Positions 9,263 to 15,789 of a stretch of 64,000 nt of DNA are shown here, piece by piece. The notes beneath the pieces were generated by a model that ran no database searches, was not told the origin of the DNA, and saw only the letters and a program-made list of their open reading frames with translations. A program made the position numbers and the translations under genes. The first letter of the stretch is position 1. The number at the start of each line of letters is the position of its first letter. This DNA comes from Rhodocyclaceae bacterium (GTDB lineage Bacteria > Pseudomonadota > Gammaproteobacteria > Burkholderiales > Rhodocyclaceae): contig JAEUNJ010000217.1 of the NCBI GenBank assembly GCA_016791145.1, positions 62,001 to 126,000 of the forward strand, given 5' to 3'.

Positions 9263-9910
9263 ATGCACCCCGAACCCCGATCCGGCCTCCTGCGGCCCCT
9301 TGCCGCGGCGCTGCTGTGCTGCGTCGCGCTCACTGCCCGGGCGGGCCCCGAGGAGGACTACAAGGCCGGCGCCAAGAGCTACGGCGATGGGGACGTCATG
9401 ACCGCCATGCCCCTGCTGAAGAAGGCCGCCGATGCCGGCCATGCCCCCGCCCAGGCCCTCTACGGCCTCATCCTCGACCGGGCGGATTCCGACGAGGAGG
9501 CGGTCGGCTACATGCGGAAGGCGGCCGACCAGGGCAACGCCGACGGGCAGTTCGGCTATGGCTCCATGCTGGCCGCCGGAGAGGGCATCAAGCGGGATCC
9601 GGTGGCCGGCCGGGCCTGGGTGGCGAAGGCGGCCGAACAGGGCCACAAGCTGGCGATCAACGAACTCGCCCTGGCCTACGTGAAGGGCGCGCCGGGCCTC
9701 ACCGACGAGATGCGGCGGAGCGAGACGGCACTGCGCTGGATCCGCGCCGCCGCGGAGAACGACTTCATCCCGGCCGTGGACGCCTTGGCCGAGGCCTATC
9801 GAACGGGCGCGCTGGGCCTCGATGCCGATCCGCGGCAGGCGGACCAGTGGGCCGCGAAATCCCGCAAGCTGCGGGGCATCACCGGCAAGCGCCGGGGAGA
9901 CAGGAAATGA
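9263..9910 (+). CDS. Exported Sel1-repeat protein
   Basis: This is a predicted periplasmic protein of 215 residues with a signal peptide (hydrophobic core LLRPLAAALLCCVALTARA) and several SEL1-like units: APAQALYGLILDRADSDEEA, ADGQFGYGSMLAAGEGIKRD, LAINELALAYVKGAPGL and FIPAVDALAEAYRTGALGL. A good ribosome site (caaggaag) precedes the ATG. The stop overlaps the cytochrome start in an ATGA, so the two are probably made together. It resembles the divergent Sel1 protein at 5669-6199 in type but is not a close copy. A scaffold or adaptor role for the neighbouring haem and propeller proteins is inference. Confidence 0.85.
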   Translation: MHPEPRSGLLRPLAAALLCCVALTARAGPEEDYKAGAKSYGDGDVMTAMPLLKKAADAGHAPAQALYGLILDRADSDEEAVGYMRKAADQGNADGQFGYGSMLAAGEGIKRDPVAGRAWVAKAAEQGHKLAINELALAYVKGAPGLTDEMRRSETALRWIRAAAENDFIPAVDALAEAYRTGALGLDADPRQADQWAAKSRKLRGITGKRRGDRK

Positions 9911-10227
9911 AGGCCGCCGCGACCCCGCGGCCCCTGCTCCGCGCGACGCTGGCGTGTCTCGCGCTGGCCGCCACCCAGGCCCAGGCCATCGACCTGGGCC
10001 GGGGCCAGCGGCTCTACAACCTCCATTGCGCGTCCTGCCACGGAGTCACCGGCCTGCCGGTCCTTCCCGAAGTGCCCAGCTTCGCCATGCGGGAGCGCCT
10101 GGACCAGCCGGACATGATGCTGATGCGCTCGGTGAAGACCGGCAAGAACATCATGCCCCCCTTCCTGGGCCTCCTGAAGGACCCGGAAATCATCGACATC
10201 CTCCAATACATCCGGACCCTGAGATGA
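9907..10227 (+). CDS. Small monohaem c-type cytochrome
   Basis: This is an exported class I-like cytochrome c of 106 residues. The signal peptide ends near residue 27 (ATQAQA). The haem-attachment motif CASCH lies at residues 41-45, and a distal methionine candidate at residue 83 in KNIMPPFLG. The fold ends with the usual C-terminal helix (DPEIIDILQYIRTL). It is a mobile or docked periplasmic electron carrier that needs the Ccm system encoded at the start of the window. Both neighbours overlap it in ATGA junctions (9907-9910 and 10224-10227), which places it firmly in the operon led by the kinase at 6333. The redox partner is unknown. Confidence 0.92.
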   Translation: MKAAATPRPLLRATLACLALAATQAQAIDLGRGQRLYNLHCASCHGVTGLPVLPEVPSFAMRERLDQPDMMLMRSVKTGKNIMPPFLGLLKDPEIIDILQYIRTLR

Positions 10228-11285
10228 GACCCTTCCGCCTGGCCGCCGCCGCGGCCGTCCTGCTGCTTTCCGCCGCCGGCCGCGCGGCCCCCGCCGACAC
10301 GGCCGAGAAGGTGCTCGATTCCTTCGAGGTCGGTCCCAACATCTACGTGCGGGCCCTGCTGGTGGAGCCCGCCGCCGACACCCTGTGGGTCGGCACCTCG
10401 GCCGGGGCCCTGGAGATCGACCTCAAGTCCGGCAAGCCGCGCAACACCTTCACGCGCAAGGACGGGCTGGCCAACGAGTACGTCTTCGCGGTGGGCATCG
10501 ACAGCCAGGGCTACAAGTGGTTCGGCACCAACGCCGGCGGCGCTTCGCGCTACAAGGACGGCAAGTGGAAGACCTACTTCCCCATGCACGGCCTGGCCGA
10601 CTACTGGATCTATTCCTTCGTCACCGACAAGGCCGGGGATCTCTGGATCGGCACCTGGGCAGGCGCCAACAAGTACGAGGTCAAGACCGGCAGGTTCAAG
10701 ACCTACGTGAAGGAACTGATCAACGAGTGGGTCTACGGCCTGGACGTGGATGCCCAGGGGCGCGTGTGGTTCGGCACCGAGGGCGGCGTGTCCATGTACG
10801 ATGGCCGGCGCTGGCGCTCCTGGAGCCATAAGGATGGCCTGGGCGCCCCCAATCCGGCCGACCTGCCGGCCAGCCCCAACACGGGCCTGGGCACCCGCTC
10901 CCGCCACGACCTCACCACCCTGGCCGAGGGGCAGCCGACCTACAACCCGAGCTACGTCTTCTCCATCCTGGCGACGCCGGACGGCTCGATCTGGGCCGGC
11001 ACCTGGGGCGCCGGCGCGTCGCGCTTCGACGGCAAGGCCTGGCGGAACCTCACCACGGCCGACGGGCTGGCGGGCAACATCGTCTATGCCATCGCCCGGG
11101 GCGCCGACGGTGTGCTCTGGTTCGGCACGGACAAGGGGGTTTCCCGCTACGACGGCAAGACCTGGCGCAACTTCGGACGCAACGAGGGGCTCCTCGACCA
11201 GCACGTCTATGCCCTGGCCCTGGGGCCGAAGGGCGATGTCTGGGTCGGCACCCGGCGCGGCGTGGTCCGCATCGGCCGGCCTTGA
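10224..11285 (+). CDS. Free-standing periplasmic beta-propeller (Reg_prop type)
   Basis: This is an exported 353-residue protein with a signal peptide (to about residue 22) and seven repeats of the two-component-regulator propeller type. The repeat cores read LWVGTSAG, KWFGTNAGG, LWIGTWAG, VWFGTEGG, IWAGTWGAG, LWFGTDKG and VWVGTRRG, which gives one complete seven-bladed propeller. In Bacteroidetes hybrid two-component systems such repeats form the periplasmic sensor fused to a kinase. Here no kinase domain is attached, yet the gene lies in an operon led by a kinase/regulator pair. The ATG overlaps the cytochrome stop. A split sensor or a protein/polymer-binding module are possible roles; neither is demonstrated. 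Confidence 0.85.
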   Translation: MRPFRLAAAAAVLLLSAAGRAAPADTAEKVLDSFEVGPNIYVRALLVEPAADTLWVGTSAGALEIDLKSGKPRNTFTRKDGLANEYVFAVGIDSQGYKWFGTNAGGASRYKDGKWKTYFPMHGLADYWIYSFVTDKAGDLWIGTWAGANKYEVKTGRFKTYVKELINEWVYGLDVDAQGRVWFGTEGGVSMYDGRRWRSWSHKDGLGAPNPADLPASPNTGLGTRSRHDLTTLAEGQPTYNPSYVFSILATPDGSIWAGTWGAGASRFDGKAWRNLTTADGLAGNIVYAIARGADGVLWFGTDKGVSRYDGKTWRNFGRNEGLLDQHVYALALGPKGDVWVGTRRGVVRIGRP

Positions 11286-11334
11286 GCGGCCGACCCCGCA
11301 AATCCGTTTCCCGAGGCATCTTCCGGAGGCATCC

Positions 11335-12486
11335 ATGCGCATCCTTCCCATTCTCCTGGCCCCCTTCCTGATGGCCGCCGGCGTCGCCGCCGGCCAGGTG
11401 GGCGCCAAGCATCCCCCCCTGCCCCAGCCAGTCCGGGAGGGCAAGGTGATCACGGACCCGAACGCGAAGTTCACCCACTTCCGGGTCGGCAACAAGAACG
11501 TCAAGTCCATCTACGTGGATGGCAGGCAGGTCTGGGTCGGGACCTCGGGTGGCGTCGTCCGTTACGACACCCGGGACGACAGCTTCAAGCTCTTCGACAC
11601 CAAGAGCGGGCTCCTGTCCAACGGCGTGTTCTACGTCGGACGCCTGAAGGGGAGGCTCGCGGTGGGCACCTACGGCGGCGGCCTATCCCTGCTGACCGAC
11701 GAGCAGGCCGGCACCTGGAAGACCTACAACATCCCCGAGGGCCTGGGCGACGCCTTCGTGTACGACGTGCTGGAGGCGAAGAACGGCGACATCTGGATCG
11801 CCACCTGGTCAGGGGTGAACCGGGTCCGCGGCGGCGCCCTCGACGACCGGAGCAAGTGGGATCTCTACACGGTGGAGAACACCCGGGGCGGCGTTCCGAA
11901 CGACTGGGTCTACGGGCTCGCCGAGGGCCGGAACGGCGACATCTGGCTCGCCACGGAGGGGGGCATGGCCCGTTATGCCAAGGGCAGATGGGAGAACTGG
12001 AATCACGCCCGGGGCCTGGGCGCGCCCTACGAGAAGGTAAAGGACGCCATCGCCTTCAAGAACGACCCGGGCAAGGCCTCGGTGCACCATGCGAAACAGA
12101 AGGAGGAGATGGGGCTGTCCGGCGTCGATGTGGCCTACAACCCGAATTACGTGGTCTCGATCGAGGTGGACAAGGATGGCCAGGTCTGGGCCGGCACCTG
12201 GGGCGGCGGCCTCTCCCGCTTCGACGGCAAGCGCTGGATCAGCTACACGACCGCCGACGGCCTGCCCGGCAACCACGTATTCATGCTGCACCGGGACGAG
12301 AAGGGACGGCTCTGGGTCGGCACCAACAACGGCCTCACCACCTGGGAAAACGGCCGGTTCGCGAAGACCCTCACCACGGCCGACGGCCTGTTCGCCAACA
12401 ACATCTTCGCCATGGCCTCGGCCCCCGACGGCGACCTGTGGATCGGCAGCTTCGGGGGCGTGGCCCACCTGCGGCCGGCCAAGTGA
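11335..12486 (+). CDS. Second free-standing periplasmic beta-propeller
   Basis: This is an exported 383-residue paralogue of the preceding gene. It has a signal peptide (MRILPILLAPFLMAAGVAAG) and again seven repeat cores: VWVGTSGG, LAVGTYGGG, IWIATWSG, IWLATEGG, VWAGTWGGG, LWVGTNNG and LWIGSFGG. Both paralogues carry an insertion between repeats 4 and 5 (here around the KQKEEMGLSG segment), so the duplication preserved domain order. A ribosome site (ttccggaggc) precedes the ATG. The GTG start of the triple-haem gene overlaps its stop. The function is unknown; it is likely to form a pair or oligomer with its neighbour. Confidence 0.85.
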   Translation: MRILPILLAPFLMAAGVAAGQVGAKHPPLPQPVREGKVITDPNAKFTHFRVGNKNVKSIYVDGRQVWVGTSGGVVRYDTRDDSFKLFDTKSGLLSNGVFYVGRLKGRLAVGTYGGGLSLLTDEQAGTWKTYNIPEGLGDAFVYDVLEAKNGDIWIATWSGVNRVRGGALDDRSKWDLYTVENTRGGVPNDWVYGLAEGRNGDIWLATEGGMARYAKGRWENWNHARGLGAPYEKVKDAIAFKNDPGKASVHHAKQKEEMGLSGVDVAYNPNYVVSIEVDKDGQVWAGTWGGGLSRFDGKRWISYTTADGLPGNHVFMLHRDEKGRLWVGTNNGLTTWENGRFAKTLTTADGLFANNIFAMASAPDGDLWIGSFGGVAHLRPAK

Positions 12487-13094
12487 GGCGCCGCGGGGCC
12501 CGCCTCGCCACCGCACTGCTCGCCGCCGGCCTGCTGGGAACACCCCCGGCCGGATTTCCCGGCGACATTCCCCTGCTCGCCTACCTGCGGGCGTATCCGG
12601 TGGCGCCCGCGGAGGACGAAACCCGTGCCCCCCCGCGGCGCGAGGAACACGCGGCCCGCCGGGCCCTGTCGGGCCCGGGATTCCACGATCCGGCCAATCC
12701 GGACCTGCGCCACCTCCAGCGTCACGACGAGGCCGTGGCGGCGCTGCCGAAGGACGGGAACGGCTTCCCGGACTGGATGCGGGCGCTGCGCGAGGGGCGG
12801 ATCGCGCCGCGGACCAGCCTCAAGGGCGACACCGAGCCCGAGGTCCTGGACCTGGACGTGATCATGCGCAACACGCGGGAGATGCCGCCGGTGCGCTTTC
12901 CCCACAAGGCCCATACCCTCTGGCTCGCCTGCGCGAACTGCCACCCGGAACCCTTCGAGCCCCGGGCCGGAGCCAACCGGATCGCGATGGCCGACATCTT
13001 CCGGGGACGCTACTGCGGGGTCTGCCACGACCGGGTGGCCTTCATCACCTTCTATTCCTGTCCCCGCTGCCACAGCGTCGGCGCGGGTGGGTGA
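12483..13094 (+). CDS. Exported three-haem c7-like cytochrome
   Basis: This is a 203-residue predicted periplasmic multihaem cytochrome. The GTG at 12483 overlaps the previous stop (GTGA) and gives a signal sequence (RRRGARLATALLAAGLLG), so it was preferred over later starts. Three CxxCH motifs lie at residues 150-154 (CANCH), 178-182 (CGVCH) and 193-197 (CPRCH). Histidines in FPHKAH (141, 144) are candidate distal ligands. This arrangement matches the c7-type triple-haem domain seen in multihaem electron-transfer proteins. About 120 residues before the haem domain have no recognised fold. It is the last gene of the run starting at 6333 and is followed by the palindrome array. Confidence 0.88.
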   Translation: MRRRGARLATALLAAGLLGTPPAGFPGDIPLLAYLRAYPVAPAEDETRAPPRREEHAARRALSGPGFHDPANPDLRHLQRHDEAVAALPKDGNGFPDWMRALREGRIAPRTSLKGDTEPEVLDLDVIMRNTREMPPVRFPHKAHTLWLACANCHPEPFEPRAGANRIAMADIFRGRYCGVCHDRVAFITFYSCPRCHSVGAGG

Positions 13095-13167
13095 AATCCC
13101 CCGGGGGTTGGGTGGGGCAAATGCCCCACCCGGTTCCCACGCCCCGGAAATCCGGGGCCCCCGGGGG
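13085..13167. repeat. Palindrome array upstream of the sigma-54 promoter
   Basis: This is a dense set of dyads in the 169-bp gap between the triple-haem and peptide genes. A direct repeat GGGTGGGTGAAAT (13085-13097) / GGGTGGGGCAAAT (13110-13122) overlaps an inverted repeat with 9-bp arms GGGTGGGGC and GCCCCACCC around AAAT (13110-13131). A second dyad has arms CCCCGG and CCGGGG, again around AAAT (13142-13157). The palindrome CCCCCGGGGG flanks the set on both sides (13098-13107, 13158-13167). No T-run follows, so it is a poor intrinsic terminator. It could be upstream activator binding sites for the NtrC-type regulators, or RNA hairpins protecting the 3' end of the upstream operon. Confidence 0.7.
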
Positions 13168-13209
13168 CGCAGGCGTTCCCGATCCTGGAAATACCCGACA
13201 GGATTCTCC

Positions 13210-13225
13210 CGGCATGCCTCGTGCA
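13210..13225 (+). promoter_or_regulatory. Sigma-54 promoter candidate
   Basis: The sequence CGGCATGCCTCGTGCA has the invariant GG (13211-13212) and GC (13223-13224) separated by exactly 10 bp. It agrees with the -24/-12 consensus TGGCAC-N5-TTGC at most positions. The predicted start of transcription is near 13236, leaving a leader of about 28 nt before the peptide ATG at 13264. Two sigma-54 activators are encoded nearby and inverted repeats lie about 80-125 bp upstream, the usual place for activator sites. The site was identified by eye. Confidence 0.65.
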
Positions 13226-13263
13226 ACGGGATGGTCGCCCCCCAACCCGACAGGAGAACGACC

Positions 13264-13455
13264 ATGAACGTACTGAAGCAGCGCCTCGCCGTCCTCGTCA
13301 CCGTGGCCGCGGCCGGGCTCCTCCTCGCCACCGATGCCGCCGCCCGGAATCTTTCCTACAGCGTCGGCGGAGGCGTCAAGTGCCGGTATGTGCTGGTGTC
13401 GTCCGTCGGCGCCGTCAATACCTGGAAGACCGTCTGTTCCAAGTCCGGGGTCTGA
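13264..13455 (+). CDS. Small secreted two-cysteine peptide
   Basis: This is a predicted exported peptide of 63 residues, of unrecognised family. It has a textbook ribosome site (caggagaacgacc) before the ATG and a clear signal peptide (MNVLKQRLAVLVTVAAAGLL..., with a likely cut after ATDAAA near residue 27). The mature part would be about 36 residues, glycine-rich at its start, with cysteines at residues 40 and 58 that could form a disulfide. It lies 39 bp after the sigma-54 promoter candidate and leads a run into the barrel, kinase and regulator genes. A signal, inhibitor or structural micro-protein are all possible. Reality is supported by RBS, signal peptide and promoter rather than homology. 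Confidence 0.7.
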   Translation: MNVLKQRLAVLVTVAAAGLLLATDAAARNLSYSVGGGVKCRYVLVSSVGAVNTWKTVCSKSGV

Positions 13456-13532
13456 CGGCCCGGAGTGCCGCCGCGGCGGCGGCCTGCCTCGGTACCGCCG
13501 CGGCGCCCGCCGGGGCCGCCGGTCCCGACGCC

Positions 13533-14387
13533 ATGCCGGCGCCGCCGGCCAGCCTGGAGGTGTCGTTCGGCCACGAGGCCCTGTCCTCCCCGCTGTTCCG
13601 CCTCTCGGACACCGGCGCCCTCGTCCGCCTGCCCGGCCTGCTGCGCCTTTCGGGCAACTACGTGCGGGTGGGCGCCGGCGGAATGGCCCTGTTCCCGGCG
13701 CCCTCGGGCCAATGGAGCGCCGCCGGCCGGGTGGATTGGAAGACGGCCCCGGCGGCCCGGGACCTGGACTTCGGGAACGTTTCGGGCGAGCTCATGTGGC
13801 GGGAGGCCCTCGGCGACGGCCAGGCCGGCATCGGCATCAGCCGGCAGCGCATGGCGGTGGCCGGCAGCCCCTTCCGGACCGCCACCGCAGCCCAGGCGGA
13901 CTGGACCCGGGCGACCGACGACGGCGGCCATTGGGTGCTGCTGTCGGCCCTGGCCCGCCAGCGGCACGACCGGGATGCGGAACTCGACGGCACGGTCGCA
14001 TCGCTTGCCCTGCAGCGCCACCTGCCGGAACCGCTGCAGTGGGTGGATGCCCTCGACCTGGAGGCCGCCATCGCCCGGGAACGGACGCGGTTCCCGGACC
14101 TCTCGTCACGGACCGCATTCCTGCGCCTGTCGGCGGACCGCCGGTGGCTCGGCATCGACTGGTCCGCGGGGTTCTCGCTGCAGCGTGCCGCCTTCGACGC
14201 GGCGCTCCTGCCGGGCCTGCCGGTGCGTCGTGACCGGGGAACGCTGCTGGAATTCTCCGCCGCCCTTGCGGCGGGCCGGTTCGGGAACCTGCGCCTGGAG
14301 ATCCAGGACGGACGCAACCGCTCCAACGTGCCCGTTTACGACAACCGGTACCGGAACCTCTCCCTGACCCTCGCCCACTCCTGGTGA
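13533..14387 (+). CDS. Probable outer-membrane beta-barrel protein
   Basis: This is a protein of unrecognised family rich in alternating polar/hydrophobic strands. It ends in SLTLAHSW, an aromatic C terminus typical of barrels inserted by the BAM complex. The first in-frame ATG is at 13533 (284 residues), but the upstream frame back to a CTG at 13452 encodes an alanine-rich signal-like segment (ARSAAAAAACLGTAAAPAG). That CTG overlaps the peptide stop, so the true start may be non-canonical. A GTG, ATG or TTG is absent in that stretch. It lies 7 bp before the kinase gene. A channel or sensor role at the outer membrane is inference from sequence style and context. Confidence 0.65.
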   Translation: MPAPPASLEVSFGHEALSSPLFRLSDTGALVRLPGLLRLSGNYVRVGAGGMALFPAPSGQWSAAGRVDWKTAPAARDLDFGNVSGELMWREALGDGQAGIGISRQRMAVAGSPFRTATAAQADWTRATDDGGHWVLLSALARQRHDRDAELDGTVASLALQRHLPEPLQWVDALDLEAAIARERTRFPDLSSRTAFLRLSADRRWLGIDWSAGFSLQRAAFDAALLPGLPVRRDRGTLLEFSAALAAGRFGNLRLEIQDGRNRSNVPVYDNRYRNLSLTLAHSW

Positions 14388-14394
14388 ATCGATC

Positions 14395-15780
14395 GTGAAG
14401 ACCGCCGTGCCGCCCCGTGGCCTGCCCCTCGTGGATAATGCGGCCATCGTGGTCAAACCCTTCAACCTCAGCCGCTGGTTCGCCATCGTCGGCCTCGTCG
14501 CCATCGCCTCCATCAGCGTCGCGACGGCCCTGCTGCTTTCCCGCTTCCTGACGGAGCGGATGCAGCGCCAGGAGGCGGTGCTGACTTCCGAGTTCATCCA
14601 GAGCCTCGTGCTCGCCGAAGACGCCACCGAGTATTTCCGGGACGGCCGGACGGGTGTCAAGGCGATCGAGGAGGCCTTCGCCCACGTGGCGGCGATGCCG
14701 GACGTGCTGCGGGCCAGCGCCCACAACCTCCAGCGGGTCGTCGTCTGGTCCAATGACAAATCCATCATCGGCCGCCGCTTCACGGACAACCCTGAGCTGG
14801 AGGAGGCGCTGGCGGGCGACCTCGTGGTCCACGGGGGCCGGATCGGCGATACTGAGAAGGACAAGGATGAGCACGCCGGCCTCAGCCGGGACCTGGGTTA
14901 CTTCGTCGAGATCTACATGCCGGTTCGCTCCCGGGACGGGCAGATCATCGGCGCCCTGGAACTGTACAAGTCGCCGCGCGCCCTGTTCGAGGCGATCCGC
15001 GCCGGCGAGCGGGCCGTTTGGTCCGGCGCGGCCCTGGCCGGCCTCTTCCTTTACCTGACCCTGTTCTGGCGCATCCGGGCCGCGGACGCGCTGATGCGCG
15101 AACAGCGCGCGAAGATGGTCGAGGGCGAGACCCTCGCCGCGGTCGGCGAGATGGGGCTCGCGGTCGCCCACGGCATCCGCAACCCGCTGGCGGCCATCCG
15201 TTCTTCGGCGGAACTGAACCTGGAATCCGACGATCCCCAGCAGCGGGAGTCCTGCCAGGACATCATCCGGGAGGTGGATCGCGTCGAGTCGTGGGTCAAG
15301 GAACTGCTCTCCTACGCCCGCCCCGTGACCGGGCAGGCGAATCGGGTGGATCTTCCAGCGGTGCTCCGGGACTGCCTCGGCGAATTCGAGCGGGAGGCGG
15401 CGCGCCGCGGAATCGTCATCGAGCGGCGCATCGCCGCCGACCTGCCGCGGGTCAGTTTCGACCCCCTCCTCCTCGCCCAGGTGACCGGCAACCTGGTGGC
15501 CAACGCCTGCGATGCCATCGGCAACCGGGGCCGCATCCTCGTCGAGGCGGTGCCGGACGACGGGGCCGTGCGCGTGGCGGTGGAGGACGACGGCCCCGGC
15601 CTGCCGGCCGAGGAGCTTGCGCGGATATTCACCCCCTTCTACACCACCAAGGCCCGGGGCATGGGCCTCGGACTTCCTCTGGCCAAGCGCATCGTGGAGC
15701 GCTTCGGCGGCGAGATCGGCGTGCGCAGCGAGCCCGGCCGGGGCACCCGCGTGGAACTGACCCTGCCGGCGGCCCCCTAG
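14395..15780 (+). CDS. Membrane sensor histidine kinase
   Basis: This is the second sensor kinase of the region, 461 residues with a GTG start 7 bp after the barrel gene. Two membrane helices (about residues 29-50 and 208-225) enclose a periplasmic domain of about 155 residues with PAS/Cache-like character (for example VVVWSNDKSIIGRRF and IYMPVRSRDGQIIGALELYK). The H-box has His259 in VAHGIRNPLAAIRSS. The ATPase part shows VANACDAIGNRG, DDGPGLP and RGMGLGLPLAKRIV. It is a NtrB/AtoS-like kinase paired with the sigma-54 activator 9 bp downstream. It is the only Cache-like sensor here; the ligand is unknown. Confidence 0.92.
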   Translation: MKTAVPPRGLPLVDNAAIVVKPFNLSRWFAIVGLVAIASISVATALLLSRFLTERMQRQEAVLTSEFIQSLVLAEDATEYFRDGRTGVKAIEEAFAHVAAMPDVLRASAHNLQRVVVWSNDKSIIGRRFTDNPELEEALAGDLVVHGGRIGDTEKDKDEHAGLSRDLGYFVEIYMPVRSRDGQIIGALELYKSPRALFEAIRAGERAVWSGAALAGLFLYLTLFWRIRAADALMREQRAKMVEGETLAAVGEMGLAVAHGIRNPLAAIRSSAELNLESDDPQQRESCQDIIREVDRVESWVKELLSYARPVTGQANRVDLPAVLRDCLGEFEREAARRGIVIERRIAADLPRVSFDPLLLAQVTGNLVANACDAIGNRGRILVEAVPDDGAVRVAVEDDGPGLPAEELARIFTPFYTTKARGMGLGLPLAKRIVERFGGEIGVRSEPGRGTRVELTLPAAP

Positions 15781-15789
15781 GAGACGAGT

